A stretch of DNA of 64,000 bases from Sphingomonas sp. PsM26 (GCA_030433805.1 JARUXA010000001.1:186001-250000), one strand, 5' to 3'; shown: positions 42,898 through 52,577, counted from the first letter of the stretch. Numbers and translations are program-made. Notes: generated by a model not told the origin, from the sequence alone.

Positions 42898-44049
42898 TCA
42901 TTCCTTCCCCGGGGTGAAGTCGCGCAGATCCGCGACCGTCTTCGCATCCAGCTTGCCGATCAGCGCGACGACGAGGTCGACCATCCGGTCGAAATCCGCC
43001 CGATCGATGATCCCGTTATGCGCATGCGTATAGCGCGCGGGGACGACGAGGTTGACCGTCGGCACGCCGCCGTTCGTCGCCTGGATCGCCGCGCTGTCGT
43101 CGCCGTAACCCTGCACGAGATCATGCTGGAGCGGAATACGCGCGCCTTGCGCGGTCTGGTCGACCAGCCGGACGAACTTGCGGTTGGGCAGGGTGCTCGA
43201 ATCATACAGGAAGATCCCCGGCCCACCGCCGAGCACCGCCTGCGTCTCCTCCGGGTTGCGCCCCGGGCTGTCGCCCGTGATGCCGCCTTCGATCGCGATG
43301 CCGACATCAGGCTTGATCAGGTCCGCCGACGTCCGCGCGCCGCGCAGGCCCACTTCCTCCTGCACGGTCGCGACGACGAACAACTGGTTGGGGTGGCCGG
43401 TGCTGCGAAGCCGCCGCAGCGCCTCGATGATCACCGCGAGCCCGACGCGGTCGTCCCACGCCTTGCCGAGATAGCGATCGCCCTTGCCCATCACCGTGAA
43501 GGGCGAATCCGGCACGACCGGATCCCCCGGCGACAGCCCGAGCGACGCCACCTCCGCCGGGGTCTTCGCGCCGACATCGAGAAAGAGCGTGTCGCGCGGA
43601 TAGACCTTGCTGCGTTCGTCGGCGGGGACGACATGAATATCGCGGATCCCGGTGACCGCATGGACCGGCCCCTTCTTGCCGATGATGATCCAGCGCTGGT
43701 CGGGGAGCGCCTGGTCAAGCCAGCCGCCGAGCATCTGCATTGACAGATAGCCGGTCGGCGTCACGCGCCGCACCACCCCGCCAAGCTCGTCCATATGCGC
43801 GTCGAGCATCACCTTGGGCCCGCTCGACCCGTGCTGTGCGATCACCGAGCCGACGCCGTCATAGCTGACCTTGTCCGCCAGCGGCTTGAGTTCGCGCACC
43901 ATGACCGCGCGAACCGCCTCCTCGAACCCGGGCGGGCCGGGTGCATCGGCCAGCTCGCCGAGCAAACGTTGCGTGCGGTCGCCCGATTGTGCCGCAACCG
44001 GACTGACGACAACCGCCATGGCCATGAAAACAGGCAGGAATTTCTTCAT
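42898..44049 (-). CDS. secreted M42-family metallopeptidase
   Basis: 383 residues with a signal peptide (MKKFLPVFMAMAVVVSPVAAQ). Metal-binding residues of the M42/M20 di-zinc fold are visible: LDAHMDELGG (His/Asp, about 76-85), KAWDDRVGLA (Asp), QEEVGLRGA (catalytic Glu pair), IEGGITGD and the final HAHNG. M42 enzymes are usually cytosolic aminopeptidases; the signal peptide here points to the periplasm. Start at the ATG at 44047-44049. Confidence 0.88.
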   Translation of the reverse strand: MKKFLPVFMAMAVVVSPVAAQSGDRTQRLLGELADAPGPPGFEEAVRAVMVRELKPLADKVSYDGVGSVIAQHGSSGPKVMLDAHMDELGGVVRRVTPTGYLSMQMLGGWLDQALPDQRWIIIGKKGPVHAVTGIRDIHVVPADERSKVYPRDTLFLDVGAKTPAEVASLGLSPGDPVVPDSPFTVMGKGDRYLGKAWDDRVGLAVIIEALRRLRSTGHPNQLFVVATVQEEVGLRGARTSADLIKPDVGIAIEGGITGDSPGRNPEETQAVLGGGPGIFLYDSSTLPNRKFVRLVDQTAQGARIPLQHDLVQGYGDDSAAIQATNGGVPTVNLVVPARYTHAHNGIIDRADFDRMVDLVVALIGKLDAKTVADLRDFTPGKE

Positions 44050-44107
44050 CAAACACACCCTCTGATCCAGCCGCATGGTTACAGGCGGTGGATCCCGACG
44101 CAAGCGA

Positions 44108-45058
44108 TCAGACGGCGCGAGGGATGCTTGCACGACCCGGTGCGCAGTCGAGCGCGGCACGATCCCACCCCGCAAGATCGGCGGCGGCATCATAGGTCGA
44201 CTGGCAGAAAGCGAGCAGCGCCGCATCCGGATCGGGCGCGGTACGGACCGCGTCATAAGGGAGCAGGAACTCGCCCAGCCCCGCGTTCCATTCCGCCGCT
44301 GACGGACTGACCTTCGCTTCGGCATATTGATCGGGTGCGGGATAGGCGTAGGCGTAGAAGGCGGCATGCGGATAGGCATCGCTGCCCGGCCAGAAGCCGA
44401 CGCTCGCTTCCTCATGGCTGTAGGCATCGCGCGTCACCGCATCGGGGAGGCCGGGGAAGCCGCCGGGGTGGGTCGGTGCATCGCGACCCGAAAAACGCGT
44501 GACCGCCAGATCGAAGCTGCCCCAGAAAAAGTGCACCGGGCTCGCCTTGCCGGTAAAACCGGTGCGAAACTGACCGAAAATGCGCGAAACCTGGATCAGA
44601 ACGCGCCAGAACGCGCGCACGGCGTCTGCATTATAGGGCCTTTCGGCGTCATCCTGCGCGAAGGGAGGCACGTCGGCCATCTCGCTCGGCGTGCCATCGA
44701 AGGTTGCGGGGATGTCGAGCTCGGTCAGGCAGGCGACCACCGTCTTGTGAAAATCCGCGATGCTGCCGGCGCGAAGCTCGATCCCGCGGCTGCGCCCGTC
44801 GCTGGTCATGAAGATCAGCCGGTCGTGGAGCAGGTCGAACTCGATCTCGAGAATCCGTTCGCCGACAGGGATCGCCGAGGTCGTAAGCCCCCGCACGGAA
44901 ACATAAAACGGCACATGCCAGCTATGGTTGAGCCACGGCGTCAGCGCGAGCCGGACCTTGCCGATGATCTGCGTGCGAAGCTGAAGCCCGATCGCGGTCT
45001 CGCGCCATGCGGTCCAGTCGAGTTCGGGCCAGGGGGACACTGTCGGCATCGTCATCAT
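44108..45058 (-). CDS. DUF5996 family protein
   Basis: 316 residues with features I associate with DUF5996: an N-terminal WPELDWTAWRETAIGLQLRT, W-L-N-H-S-W-H-V-P-F-Y-V-S-x-R-G-L-T-T, VHFFWGSFDLAVTRFSGR (about 176-193) and HEEASVGFWPGS. No signal peptide and no catalytic motif recognised; cytosolic and of unknown function. It lies 58 bases upstream of the M42 gene and downstream of tldD on the same strand. Confidence 0.8.
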   Translation of the reverse strand: MMTMPTVSPWPELDWTAWRETAIGLQLRTQIIGKVRLALTPWLNHSWHVPFYVSVRGLTTSAIPVGERILEIEFDLLHDRLIFMTSDGRSRGIELRAGSIADFHKTVVACLTELDIPATFDGTPSEMADVPPFAQDDAERPYNADAVRAFWRVLIQVSRIFGQFRTGFTGKASPVHFFWGSFDLAVTRFSGRDAPTHPGGFPGLPDAVTRDAYSHEEASVGFWPGSDAYPHAAFYAYAYPAPDQYAEAKVSPSAAEWNAGLGEFLLPYDAVRTAPDPDAALLAFCQSTYDAAADLAGWDRAALDCAPGRASIPRAV

Positions 45059-45068
45059 CCTACCCCGG

Positions 45069-45096
45069 CGTCACCCCGGCCAGCGCCGGGGTGACG
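45069..45096 (-). terminator. hairpin between tldD and the DUF5996 gene
   Basis: Perfect 12-base arms CGTCACCCCGGC/GCCGGGGTGACG with a 4-base loop. No T-run follows on the minus strand. It may be a terminator or another member of the intergenic palindrome group. Confidence 0.5.
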
Positions 45097-45116
45097 GAAA
45101 AACCGCCCGTTGTCCG

Positions 45117-46547
45117 TTACATCGCCGTCCCGCCAACGGTCAGTCCGCCAACCAGCAAGGTCGGCTGCCCGACGCCGGCCGGCACGCTCTGCCCGCCCTT
45201 GCCGCACATGCCGATCCCTTCGTCGAGCGCGAAATCGTTACCGATGCCCTCGACCTTGGTCAGGCACGACGGCCCGTCGCCGATCAGCGTCGCGCCCTTG
45301 ATCGGCGCGCCGATCTTCCCGTTTTCAATGCGATACGCCTCGGTGCACGAAAAAACGAACTTGCCCGACACGATGTCGACCTGCCCGCCGCCGAACGCCT
45401 TGGCGAAGATGCCCGACTTGACCCGGCTGAGCAGCTCGGCGGGATCGTCATTCCCGCCGCGCATGAAGGTGTTGGTCATCCGCGGCATCGGTGCATGCGC
45501 AAAGCTCTCGCGACGCCCGTTGCCGGTCGGCGCGACCCCCATCAACCGCGCGTTGAGCCGGTCCTGGATATAGCCCTTGAGAATCCCGTCCTCAATCAGC
45601 ACGTTCTCCTGCGTCGGCGTGCCCTCGTCGTCGATCGACAGCGACCCGCGGCGATCCGCGATCGACCCGTCGTCGACCACCGTCACGCCAGGCGCCGCGA
45701 CGCGCTCGCCGATCCGCCCCGAGAAGGCGCTGGTGCCCTTGCGGTTGAAATCGCCCTCGAGCCCGTGGCCGATCGCCTCATGCAGCAAGATCCCCGGCCA
45801 GCCCGGCCCGAGCAGCACGGTCATTTCACCCGCGGGCGCGGCGACCGAGTCAAGATTCACAACGGCTTGCGCCAGCGCCTCGTCGATCGCGCGGTTCCAC
45901 GTCGCGGGCTCCATCAGGTCGGTGTAGAGATAGCGCCCGCCGATCCCGAAGCTGCCGGTCTCGCGGCGGCCATTCTGTTCGACCACGATCGACACGTTGA
46001 GCCGCACCAGCGGCCGGATGTCGGTCGCCATGAAGCCATCGGCGCGAACGATCTCGACCACGTTCCAATTGCCCATCAGCGACACCGACACCTGCGCCAC
46101 GCGTGGATCGCGCGCGCGGGCGGCGGCGTCGATCGTCTGGCACAGATTCACCTTGTCGGCGAAGGGGATGAGGTCGAGCGGATCGGCGTCGGTATAGAGA
46201 TGCCGGTTGGTCGCGCGCGGCGGCGCGGCCTTCGGGCTGGCCGACGGATCGATCAGCGCCATCGTCTCGGACGCGCGCTTGATCGCGGCGGCGCTCAGCT
46301 CGTTCGCGTGCGCGAAGGCGGTCATCTCGCCCGACACTGCGCGCAGGCCGAAGCCCGAATGCGTGTCGTAGCTCGCGGTCTTCAGCCGGCCATCGTCGAA
46401 GCCGAACGCCTCGGACTTGCGATATTGCAGGTACAGCTCGCCGTCATCCGCCTTGCCGAGTGCGGCGGCGGTGAGGGCCTGGGCCTCGTCGGGGGACAGC
46501 TGTCCATCATGATAGAGGAAAGCGCGGGGGTCTGCGGGACTCGTCAT
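45117..46547 (-). CDS. tldD: TldD metallopeptidase
   Basis: 476 residues of the TldD/PmbA family. The zinc site HEAIGH is at about residues 247-252 (LLHEAIGHGLEGDFNRKGTS), the TldD-specific arrangement; the N-terminal part has Y-L-Q-Y-R-K-S-E-A-F-G-F-D-D-G. TldD acts with TldE to degrade unfolded peptides, mature ribosomally made peptides such as microcins, and process CcdA-type antitoxins. TldE/PmbA is not in the window. Start at the ATG at 46545-46547. Confidence 0.93.
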   Translation of the reverse strand: MTSPADPRAFLYHDGQLSPDEAQALTAAALGKADDGELYLQYRKSEAFGFDDGRLKTASYDTHSGFGLRAVSGEMTAFAHANELSAAAIKRASETMALIDPSASPKAAPPRATNRHLYTDADPLDLIPFADKVNLCQTIDAAARARDPRVAQVSVSLMGNWNVVEIVRADGFMATDIRPLVRLNVSIVVEQNGRRETGSFGIGGRYLYTDLMEPATWNRAIDEALAQAVVNLDSVAAPAGEMTVLLGPGWPGILLHEAIGHGLEGDFNRKGTSAFSGRIGERVAAPGVTVVDDGSIADRRGSLSIDDEGTPTQENVLIEDGILKGYIQDRLNARLMGVAPTGNGRRESFAHAPMPRMTNTFMRGGNDDPAELLSRVKSGIFAKAFGGGQVDIVSGKFVFSCTEAYRIENGKIGAPIKGATLIGDGPSCLTKVEGIGNDFALDEGIGMCGKGGQSVPAGVGQPTLLVGGLTVGGTAM

Positions 46548-46566
46548 ACCCCCGAATATAGGAGGC

Positions 46567-46800
46567 TCAGCGGCCTGCGCCATCCCCATGATCGTGCAAG
46601 CCCGCCTGATCGACTCCGTCGGCGGGTCCGCCGATCAGGATGAAGCGGCGGTCGCAATAGCCGCAATCGACATAGCCGGTCTCGTCGATCTCGAGAAAGA
46701 CGCGCGGATGCCCGAGGCTCGCGCCGCCAGGAATGTCGGTCGCGCCGTCGCAAATGTTGCGGGCGTGGGTGACGCGGAGGATTTCGGGCGGGGCGATCAT
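46567..46800 (-). CDS. zf-CHCC zinc-finger protein
   Basis: 77 residues. Cys17 (NICDG), His30 or His31-region (GHPRVFLEI) and C-G-Y-C (46-49) give the C-x-H-x-C-x2-C pattern of the zf-CHCC family, found in the mitochondrial complex I subunit NDUFS6 and small bacterial homologues. Probable role in complex I or zinc handling by family analogy only. 19 bases upstream of tldD on the same strand. Confidence 0.8.
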   Translation of the reverse strand: MIAPPEILRVTHARNICDGATDIPGGASLGHPRVFLEIDETGYVDCGYCDRRFILIGGPADGVDQAGLHDHGDGAGR

Positions 46801-46875
46801 GGGGTCGCGATAGCAAGCCGGGGGGGAAGCTTCAACGGGTGTTTGGGTGGGGAGATGATCTTCCTACCCACCTCC

Positions 46876-47015
46876 CGTTCGTCCTGAGTAGCGACCGAGT
46901 AGGCGAAGCCGTATCGAGGGCGCGTATCGAAGGACATCGCGCGCAACCTTGCTTCGATACGCGCCCTCGATACGCCCCCAAGCGGGGGCTACTCGGTCGC
47001 TACTCAGCACGAACG
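46876..47015. repeat. 140-bp nested inverted repeat, family D
   Basis: Outer arms CGTTCGTCCTGAGTAGCGAC / complement, and inner arms GTATCGAGGGCGCGTATCGA / complement, fold into one long interrupted hairpin. It lies between the divergent zf-CHCC and ABC ATPase genes (gap 46801-47089). A single copy is seen in the window. Confidence 0.85.
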
Positions 47016-47089
47016 GAGAAGGGGAAACGCGCGCCCGACATACGGTTTTCCCCTTTCCGCCAGCCCCCCGCCCCCGTACAGCAACCGGC

Positions 47090-48013
47090 ATGACGGAAGC
47101 GGCCATCTCCATCGCCAATTTGAGCAAGACCTACAAAGGCGGCAAGCAGGCGCTCGACGACGTGTCGTTCGACGTGCCGCGCGGCCAGATCTTCGGGTTG
47201 CTCGGCCCCAATGGCGCGGGAAAATCCACGCTGATCAACATCCTCGCCGGCCTCGTTAACAAGACCGGCGGCACCGCGTCGATCTGGGGCTTCGACATCG
47301 ACCAGCACCCGCGCAACGCCAAGGTGTCGATCGGGATCGTCAATCAGGAGATCCTGTTCGACCCGTTCTTCTCGCCGTTCGAGACGCTCGAGATTCAGGG
47401 CGGGCTGTACGGCGTCCCCAAGGCGAAGCGCCGCTCGATGGAATTGCTCCGCGCGGTGCATCTGGAGGACAAGGCCAACGCCTATGCGCGCACGCTCTCG
47501 GGGGGCATGAAGCGCCGCCTGATGGTGGCCAAGGCCATGGTCCACTCGCCCCCCGTGCTGGTGCTCGACGAGCCGACCGCGGGCGTCGACATCGAACTGC
47601 GCCAGCAACTCTGGGCCTATGTCCGCTCGCTTAACGATGCGGGGGTCACGGTGGTGCTGACGACGCATTACCTCGAGGAAGCCGAGGAATTGTGCGACCG
47701 GATTGCGATCATCAACCACGGCAAGGTGATCGCCAACGAACCGACCCGCGACTTGCTGGCGAAGGCGACCGAGAAGATGGTCGAGGTGACCGTCGACCGC
47801 GACGTCGCGGTCCCGCCCGCCAACGCCTGTTTCCAGAAGATCGAGCTGAAGGGCAATCGGACACTCGCGATCACCTACGCCAAGGACAAGGTCAATGCGG
47901 GCGAAGTGCTCGCGGCGGTGCAGGCGGACGGCTACGGTATCGTCGATGTGTCGACGCGCGAGGCGGATCTGGAGGACGTGTTCCTGAATTTGACGAGGGC
48001 AGCGAACGCCTGA
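47090..48013 (+). CDS. ABC-2 type transporter ATP-binding protein
   Basis: 307 residues: Walker A GPNGAGKST (about residues 41-49), Q-loop in IGIVNQEILFD, signature LSGGMKRRL (about 139-147), Walker B VLVLDEPTAGVD (about 158-169) and the switch His in TTHYLEE. Typical of DRA/CcmA-like ATPases that pair with a separate ABC-2 permease, for example in drug, polysaccharide or Nod-factor export. The permease gene does not follow directly: the next gene is on the other strand. ATG at 47090. Confidence 0.92.
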   Translation: MTEAAISIANLSKTYKGGKQALDDVSFDVPRGQIFGLLGPNGAGKSTLINILAGLVNKTGGTASIWGFDIDQHPRNAKVSIGIVNQEILFDPFFSPFETLEIQGGLYGVPKAKRRSMELLRAVHLEDKANAYARTLSGGMKRRLMVAKAMVHSPPVLVLDEPTAGVDIELRQQLWAYVRSLNDAGVTVVLTTHYLEEAEELCDRIAIINHGKVIANEPTRDLLAKATEKMVEVTVDRDVAVPPANACFQKIELKGNRTLAITYAKDKVNAGEVLAAVQADGYGIVDVSTREADLEDVFLNLTRAANA

Positions 48014-48041
48014 CGCGGTCAGCGGGGGCTGCGCACGCCGG

Positions 48042-48677
48042 TCAAGAATGCCGCGTCCGCAGCAGCGCCAGTCCGAAGCCGATGAAGATCACCCCCGTCA
48101 CGCGGTTGAACAGCCGCTTGACTGCCGGCCGTTCGAGATACCCCGCCAGCGACCGCCCGCCGAGCGCATAAACCCCGTACCAGAAGCTCTCCAGCACCGC
48201 GAAGGTCGCGACGAGGATCGCGAATTGTGGCGGTTTGGGGAAAGCGGGATCAACGAATTGCGGGAAGAACGCGGCGGCAAACAGGATCAGCTTGGGGTTG
48301 CTGATCCCGATCGCGAACCCGCCGCGGAACAGCGCGCGGAGCGATAGCGTGCGGGGCAATTCGCCGTCGCTGACATCGATCGGCGTCACGTTGCTGCGCC
48401 ACGCCTTGACGCCGAGGTAGAGCAGATACGCCACCCCCGCATAGCGCAGCACATCGAACGCCCCCGGGACCGCAAGCAGCACCGTCGTGACCCCCGCCGC
48501 CGACGCGGTCAGCACCAGCACCAGCGCAAGCAGGCACCCGGCCATCGCGGCGACGCTGCGTTTCATCCCCAGTTCGACGCTGCGCGACAGGATGTGGAGC
48601 ATGTTCGGCCCCGGCGTCCCGCACAGCAGGAAAACCGCGCCGGTGAACAGCCACCAGGTGTGAAGGGTCATCGTCAT
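48042..48677 (-). CDS. LysE/RhtB family amino acid exporter
   Basis: 211 residues with six predicted helices. The family motif is near the N-terminus, FLLCGTPGPNMLHILSRSVE (about 17-36), followed by G-x-x-x-A-x-x-G-C-L-L-A-L and G-V-A-Y-L-L-Y-L-G-V-K-A-W. Members export amino acids or homoserine lactones; the substrate is not predictable. Convergent with the ABC ATPase and divergent from nadB. Confidence 0.9.
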   Translation of the reverse strand: MTMTLHTWWLFTGAVFLLCGTPGPNMLHILSRSVELGMKRSVAAMAGCLLALVLVLTASAAGVTTVLLAVPGAFDVLRYAGVAYLLYLGVKAWRSNVTPIDVSDGELPRTLSLRALFRGGFAIGISNPKLILFAAAFFPQFVDPAFPKPPQFAILVATFAVLESFWYGVYALGGRSLAGYLERPAVKRLFNRVTGVIFIGFGLALLRTRHS

Positions 48678-48879
48678 TCGCCACGGCCAAAGGTGATTTC
48701 GCAGCTATACGGCAGGCGGTACCGTAGCAAATCCAATCGACCGACCCGGCGCGCAGGGGTATCGGCGCGGTGCCACGCGGCCTGCTAGGCAAGGCGGTCA
48801 AACCACGATACCAGCACGTCCAACAGGCGGGTGACGCCGGTCCGCCACGGCAATGGCCGGGGCAGGAAGTGGAGAAGCG

Positions 48880-50466
48880 ATGCAGTCCGACGTCCTCATC
48901 ATCGGATCCGGCGCGGCCGGACTGACCGCCGCGCTCAATCTGGCGGATCGCTTCAAGGTCACCGTGCTCGCCAAGGGACAGCTCAACGAAGGATCGACCG
49001 CCTGGGCACAGGGCGGGATCGCCGCAGTGCATGAAGCGGGCGACACGTTCGAGAGCCATGTCGAGGACACCATGATCGCGGGCGCAGGACTCAACGACCG
49101 CGCGACGGTCGAGATGGTGGTCGAACGCGCCCCCGCCGCGATCGCGCGGCTCGTCGAACTGGGCGTGCCGTTCGCGACCGAAACCGCCGACAATGGCGGC
49201 GGGCTGCACCTGACGCGCGAGGGCGGGCATTCGCATCGCCGGATTGTCCATGTCGCCGATGCGACCGGCTGGGCGGTCCAGGAAGCGCTGCAGCGCGCCG
49301 CGACCGAACACCCTAATATCACGCTCGTCCCCGACATGGTCGCGATCGACCTTGCGACCAGCCGGCACGAGGAACGCTATTCGGGTGCGGGCAACGTGTG
49401 GGGTGTCTATGCGGTCAACCGCGCGACCGGGCGGGTCGAGCTTCATACCGCGCGCGCGACGATCCTCGCCACCGGCGGCGCGGGGCGGACCTATCTGTTC
49501 TCGACCGCGCCACGCGGCGCGACCGGGGACGGGATCGCGATGGCGTGGCGCGCGGGGTGCCGCGTCTCCAACATGGAGATGATGCAGTTCCATCCGACCT
49601 GCCTCTACAATCTCGACGTCAAGAATTTCCTGATCACCGAGGCGGTGCGCGGTGAGGGCGGGCAATTGCTGCTCCCGGAAAACGGCTATCGCTTCATGCC
49701 CGATTTCGACCCCCGCGCCGAACTCGCGCCGCGCGACGTCGTTGCGCGCGCGATCGATCATGAGATCAAGCGGCTCGGGCTCGATTACGTCCACCTCGAC
49801 ATCAGCCACAAGGGGCCGGACTTTATCCGCGAGCATTTCCCCAACATCCACGAGAAGCTGCTCGGGCTCGGGATCGACATGACGGCCGACCCGATCCCGG
49901 TCGTCCCGGCGCAGCATTATACGTGCGGTGGAATCGTCGTCGATCTTGACGGGCGCACCGACTTGCCCGGTCTCTATGCAGCGGGGGAATGCAGCGAGAG
50001 CGGGCTACACGGGGCGAACCGGCTCGCGTCCAACTCGCTGCTCGAATGCTTCGTGTTCGGCGAGGCGTGTGCGCAGCATATCAGCGACCATTGGGACGAG
50101 CTTCCAGTGCCGCCTCCGATCCGTGCCTGGGACGAAAGCCGGGTCGAGGATTCGGACGAAGAAGTCGTCATCAAGCAGAACTGGACCGAAATCCGGCGCT
50201 TCATGTGGAATTATGTCGGGATCGTGCGCACGACCAAGCGGCTCCAGCGCGCACAGAATCGGATCCGGATGCTGACCGAGGAGGTCAACGATTATTACGG
50301 CCACTTCCGCGTCACGCCCGACCTGATCGAACTGCGCAACCTGCTCCAGACCGCAGAACTGATCGTACGCTCGGCGCTGGCACGCAAGGAATCGCGCGGG
50401 CTGCACTATACGCTCGATTATCCCGAGATGCTGCCCGAGGCGCGCGACACGATCCTGGTGCCATAG
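48880..50466 (+). CDS. nadB: L-aspartate oxidase
   Basis: 528 residues of the succinate dehydrogenase/fumarate reductase flavoprotein family. It oxidises L-aspartate to iminoaspartate in de novo NAD synthesis. FAD motif LIIGSGAAGLTAAL (about residues 6-19), S-T-A-W-A-Q-G-G-I-A-A-V (NadB-type), HSHRRIVHVADATG, and the C-terminal ESGLHGANRLASNSLLECFV. The ATG at 48880 follows GGAGAAG. nadA and nadC are not adjacent. Confidence 0.95.
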   Translation: MQSDVLIIGSGAAGLTAALNLADRFKVTVLAKGQLNEGSTAWAQGGIAAVHEAGDTFESHVEDTMIAGAGLNDRATVEMVVERAPAAIARLVELGVPFATETADNGGGLHLTREGGHSHRRIVHVADATGWAVQEALQRAATEHPNITLVPDMVAIDLATSRHEERYSGAGNVWGVYAVNRATGRVELHTARATILATGGAGRTYLFSTAPRGATGDGIAMAWRAGCRVSNMEMMQFHPTCLYNLDVKNFLITEAVRGEGGQLLLPENGYRFMPDFDPRAELAPRDVVARAIDHEIKRLGLDYVHLDISHKGPDFIREHFPNIHEKLLGLGIDMTADPIPVVPAQHYTCGGIVVDLDGRTDLPGLYAAGECSESGLHGANRLASNSLLECFVFGEACAQHISDHWDELPVPPPIRAWDESRVEDSDEEVVIKQNWTEIRRFMWNYVGIVRTTKRLQRAQNRIRMLTEEVNDYYGHFRVTPDLIELRNLLQTAELIVRSALARKESRGLHYTLDYPEMLPEARDTILVP

Positions 50467-50482
50467 CGCGCCAGATCGGGCG

Positions 50483-50881
50483 TTATTTCACGCGCGTCCA
50501 GGTCTGCGTGCGGCACCCGATGTTGGCGAAGACACAGCCTTCGCCAACGAGCGTATTGGCGTCGACCTGCCGGATCGTGCCCGTGATCGTCTGGCCGAGA
50601 TCGGGGACGAGCACGGAGCCGTTCCACAGGCCCGTCTCGTTCTGGCGAAAGTCCTGGAACAGCATCGCGCCGACCAGCGGCGCGCCGCCGCCACGTTGCG
50701 CGTCGGCTTCTGCTTGCGGGGTCGCCGCGATCACCTTGCCGCAAATCGCATCCCCGCAGGGCTGGAACTGGACGCGCACGGTCTTGCGCGGGTTGGTCCA
50801 CACGCCTTTGGGTGCGGCAGCGCTTGCCGCGATCGGGAGAAGCGCGGCGATCGTCGCCGCCGCCATCAGAATGGGTCGCAT
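50483..50881 (-). CDS. DUF2147 family secreted protein
   Basis: 132 residues: signal peptide (MRPILMAAATIAALLPIAASA), then the DUF2147 domain: G-V-W-T-N-P, V-R-V-Q-F-x-P-C-G-D-A-I-C-G-K-V, and a C-terminal C-x5-C pair (GCVFANIGCRTQTW). These small envelope proteins of unknown function are abundant in alphaproteobacteria. The cysteines probably form disulfides. Convergent with nadB, 16 bases between the stops. Confidence 0.85.
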   Translation of the reverse strand: MRPILMAAATIAALLPIAASAAAPKGVWTNPRKTVRVQFQPCGDAICGKVIAATPQAEADAQRGGGAPLVGAMLFQDFRQNETGLWNGSVLVPDLGQTITGTIRQVDANTLVGEGCVFANIGCRTQTWTRVK

Positions 50882-50954
50882 GTCGGTTGGCCTTCCACCA
50901 AGATCAGGCAGATGCGGCTATCCGCACCCGCCTGAGTAATGGCTGAACAACGCG

Positions 50955-52304
50955 TCAGATCGAATCGAGTGCCTGGGCAAAATCCGCGATCAGATCGTCC
51001 GGATCCTCGACCCCGATCGAGATGCGCACGAGATTGTCGGTGATCCCGAGCGCCTGCTTGCGCTCGTCCGACACCGACAGATGCGTCATCGCCGCAGGGT
51101 GCGACGCGAGCGTCTCGGTCCCGCCGAGGCTGACCGCAAGCTTGGCGATCTTGAGCGCGTCGAGGAAGGCGAATGCTTCCTTCTCGCCGCCCTTGACGAT
51201 CAGCGAGAAGGTCGAGCCCGCGCCAGTGCAATGCCGGGCATAGATATCGGCCTGGCGCTCCATCCCCGGCGAGTCCGCCAGGAAGCCGAGATAGCCGACG
51301 CGCTCGACCTTGGGATGGCTGCGCAGGAAGCCGCAGACCTTGACCGCATTCTCGCCCGCACGGCTCATCCGCAGTTCGAGCGTCTCGAGGCTGCGCATCA
51401 GCATCCATGCGGTGTTGGGGTCGCAGATCGTGCCGATCGTGTTGCGCATCAACCGGATCGTGTTGATGTGCTCCTTCGAGCCAAGCACGCCGCCCGCGAC
51501 CAGATCGCTATGCCCGCCGGCATATTTGGTAAGCGAGTAGACGACAATGTCCGCGCCATGCTCGAGCGGCTTGAGCCACAACGGCCCCAGGAACGTGTTG
51601 TCGATCGCGATCGGCGGCTTGGTATCGCCGGTGAAGATCGCGTCGCGGCTCGCCGCTACGGCCTGGATGTCGACCAGCGCGTTGGTCGGGTTGGCGGGGC
51701 TTTCGAGATAGATCAAGGCAACGTTACCGGTGGCGGCCTTGGTCATCACCGCGTCGATTTCCTCGCGGGTCGCACCCGCCGGGAAATCGAGCCAGTTGAC
51801 GCCAAAGCGCCCCAGGATGCGCGCGATCAGCGTCTCGGTCGCGGCATAGAGCGGGCCGGAATGCACGATCGTGTCGCCGGGCTTGACCATCGACAGGAAC
51901 AGCGTTGCGATCGCCGACATGCCGCTCGAGAAGACGAGCGCGTCCTCCGCCTCTTCCCACACGCCAAGACGATCCTCGAGGATTTCCTGGTTCGGGCCGT
52001 TGAAGCGCGAATAGACGAGGCCCTGCGACCCGCCGGGACGCTTGCCGGTCACGCCTTCGAAATGGCGCTTGCCCGCGGCGGCGTTCGGAAACACGTAGGT
52101 CGAGGTCGCGAAGATCGGGGGCTTGAGCGACCCTTCCGACAGCATCGGATCATAGCCGTGGCCCATCATCAGTGTAGACGGCTTGAGCTTGCGATCCCCG
52201 ATCTTTTCGACCGAGGGCTTGGGCTTGGTACGCGGGGCAACACCGGTCAGGTCGGCTTCGTCCTCGCCGATCGCGTCGGTCGGGGTGATGGGGGTCTGCG
52301 CCAT
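50955..52304 (-). CDS. cystathionine gamma-synthase family PLP enzyme
   Basis: 449 residues of the Cys/Met-metabolism PLP family. The PLP lysine is in YSLTKYAGGHSDLVAG (about residues 239-254). Other motifs: YSRFNGPNQEILEDRL, SSGMSAIATLF, ESPANPTNALVDI and IAIDNTFLGP. Such enzymes catalyse gamma-replacement or gamma-elimination (cystathionine synthesis, methionine gamma-lyase); the N-terminal ~50-residue extension marks a distinct subgroup, so the exact reaction is open. Start ATG at 52302-52304. A search of the upstream DNA for SAM-II riboswitch features was negative by eye. Confidence 0.9.
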   Translation of the reverse strand: MAQTPITPTDAIGEDEADLTGVAPRTKPKPSVEKIGDRKLKPSTLMMGHGYDPMLSEGSLKPPIFATSTYVFPNAAAGKRHFEGVTGKRPGGSQGLVYSRFNGPNQEILEDRLGVWEEAEDALVFSSGMSAIATLFLSMVKPGDTIVHSGPLYAATETLIARILGRFGVNWLDFPAGATREEIDAVMTKAATGNVALIYLESPANPTNALVDIQAVAASRDAIFTGDTKPPIAIDNTFLGPLWLKPLEHGADIVVYSLTKYAGGHSDLVAGGVLGSKEHINTIRLMRNTIGTICDPNTAWMLMRSLETLELRMSRAGENAVKVCGFLRSHPKVERVGYLGFLADSPGMERQADIYARHCTGAGSTFSLIVKGGEKEAFAFLDALKIAKLAVSLGGTETLASHPAAMTHLSVSDERKQALGITDNLVRISIGVEDPDDLIADFAQALDSI

Positions 52305-52485
52305 GAAAAACATCCTGCCTTACTGAATTATGCTCTTCCGTAACGCGGGATAGTGTCATTTGATACCATGTCGCGCGTCCGTCACAGGATTCCACCCTGT
52401 AATCCGTTCGTTTCAAGCGACGTCGAGAACCCTGCGCTGTGCCTGGTTTCTCGCAGGCGACGGCGCTTCGTTACCTCCACCTTCG

Positions 52486-52577
52486 CTACTGGGCCCCGGC
52501 CTTCGCCGGGGAAGCAGTTCTGGCAAAGCGCGGCCGCGTCTCCCTTGCGCTTCCCCGGTGCAGGCCGGGGCCCAGTA
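52486..52577. repeat. rearranged family A repeat (copy 7)
   Basis: Here the arms appear in reversed order: a right-type arm (CTACTGGGCCCCGGCCTTCG onward) is followed ~35 bases later by a left-type arm with a variant core (CCCCGGTGCAGGCCGGGG). It reads like the junction of two adjacent copies. It fills the gap between the PLP gene start and pgeF (52305-52672), where no gene is seen. Confidence 0.8.

Noticed and set aside
52305..52480. SAM riboswitch ahead of the Cys/Met PLP enzyme
   Set aside because: The conserved SAM-II core elements were looked for on the minus strand and not found.
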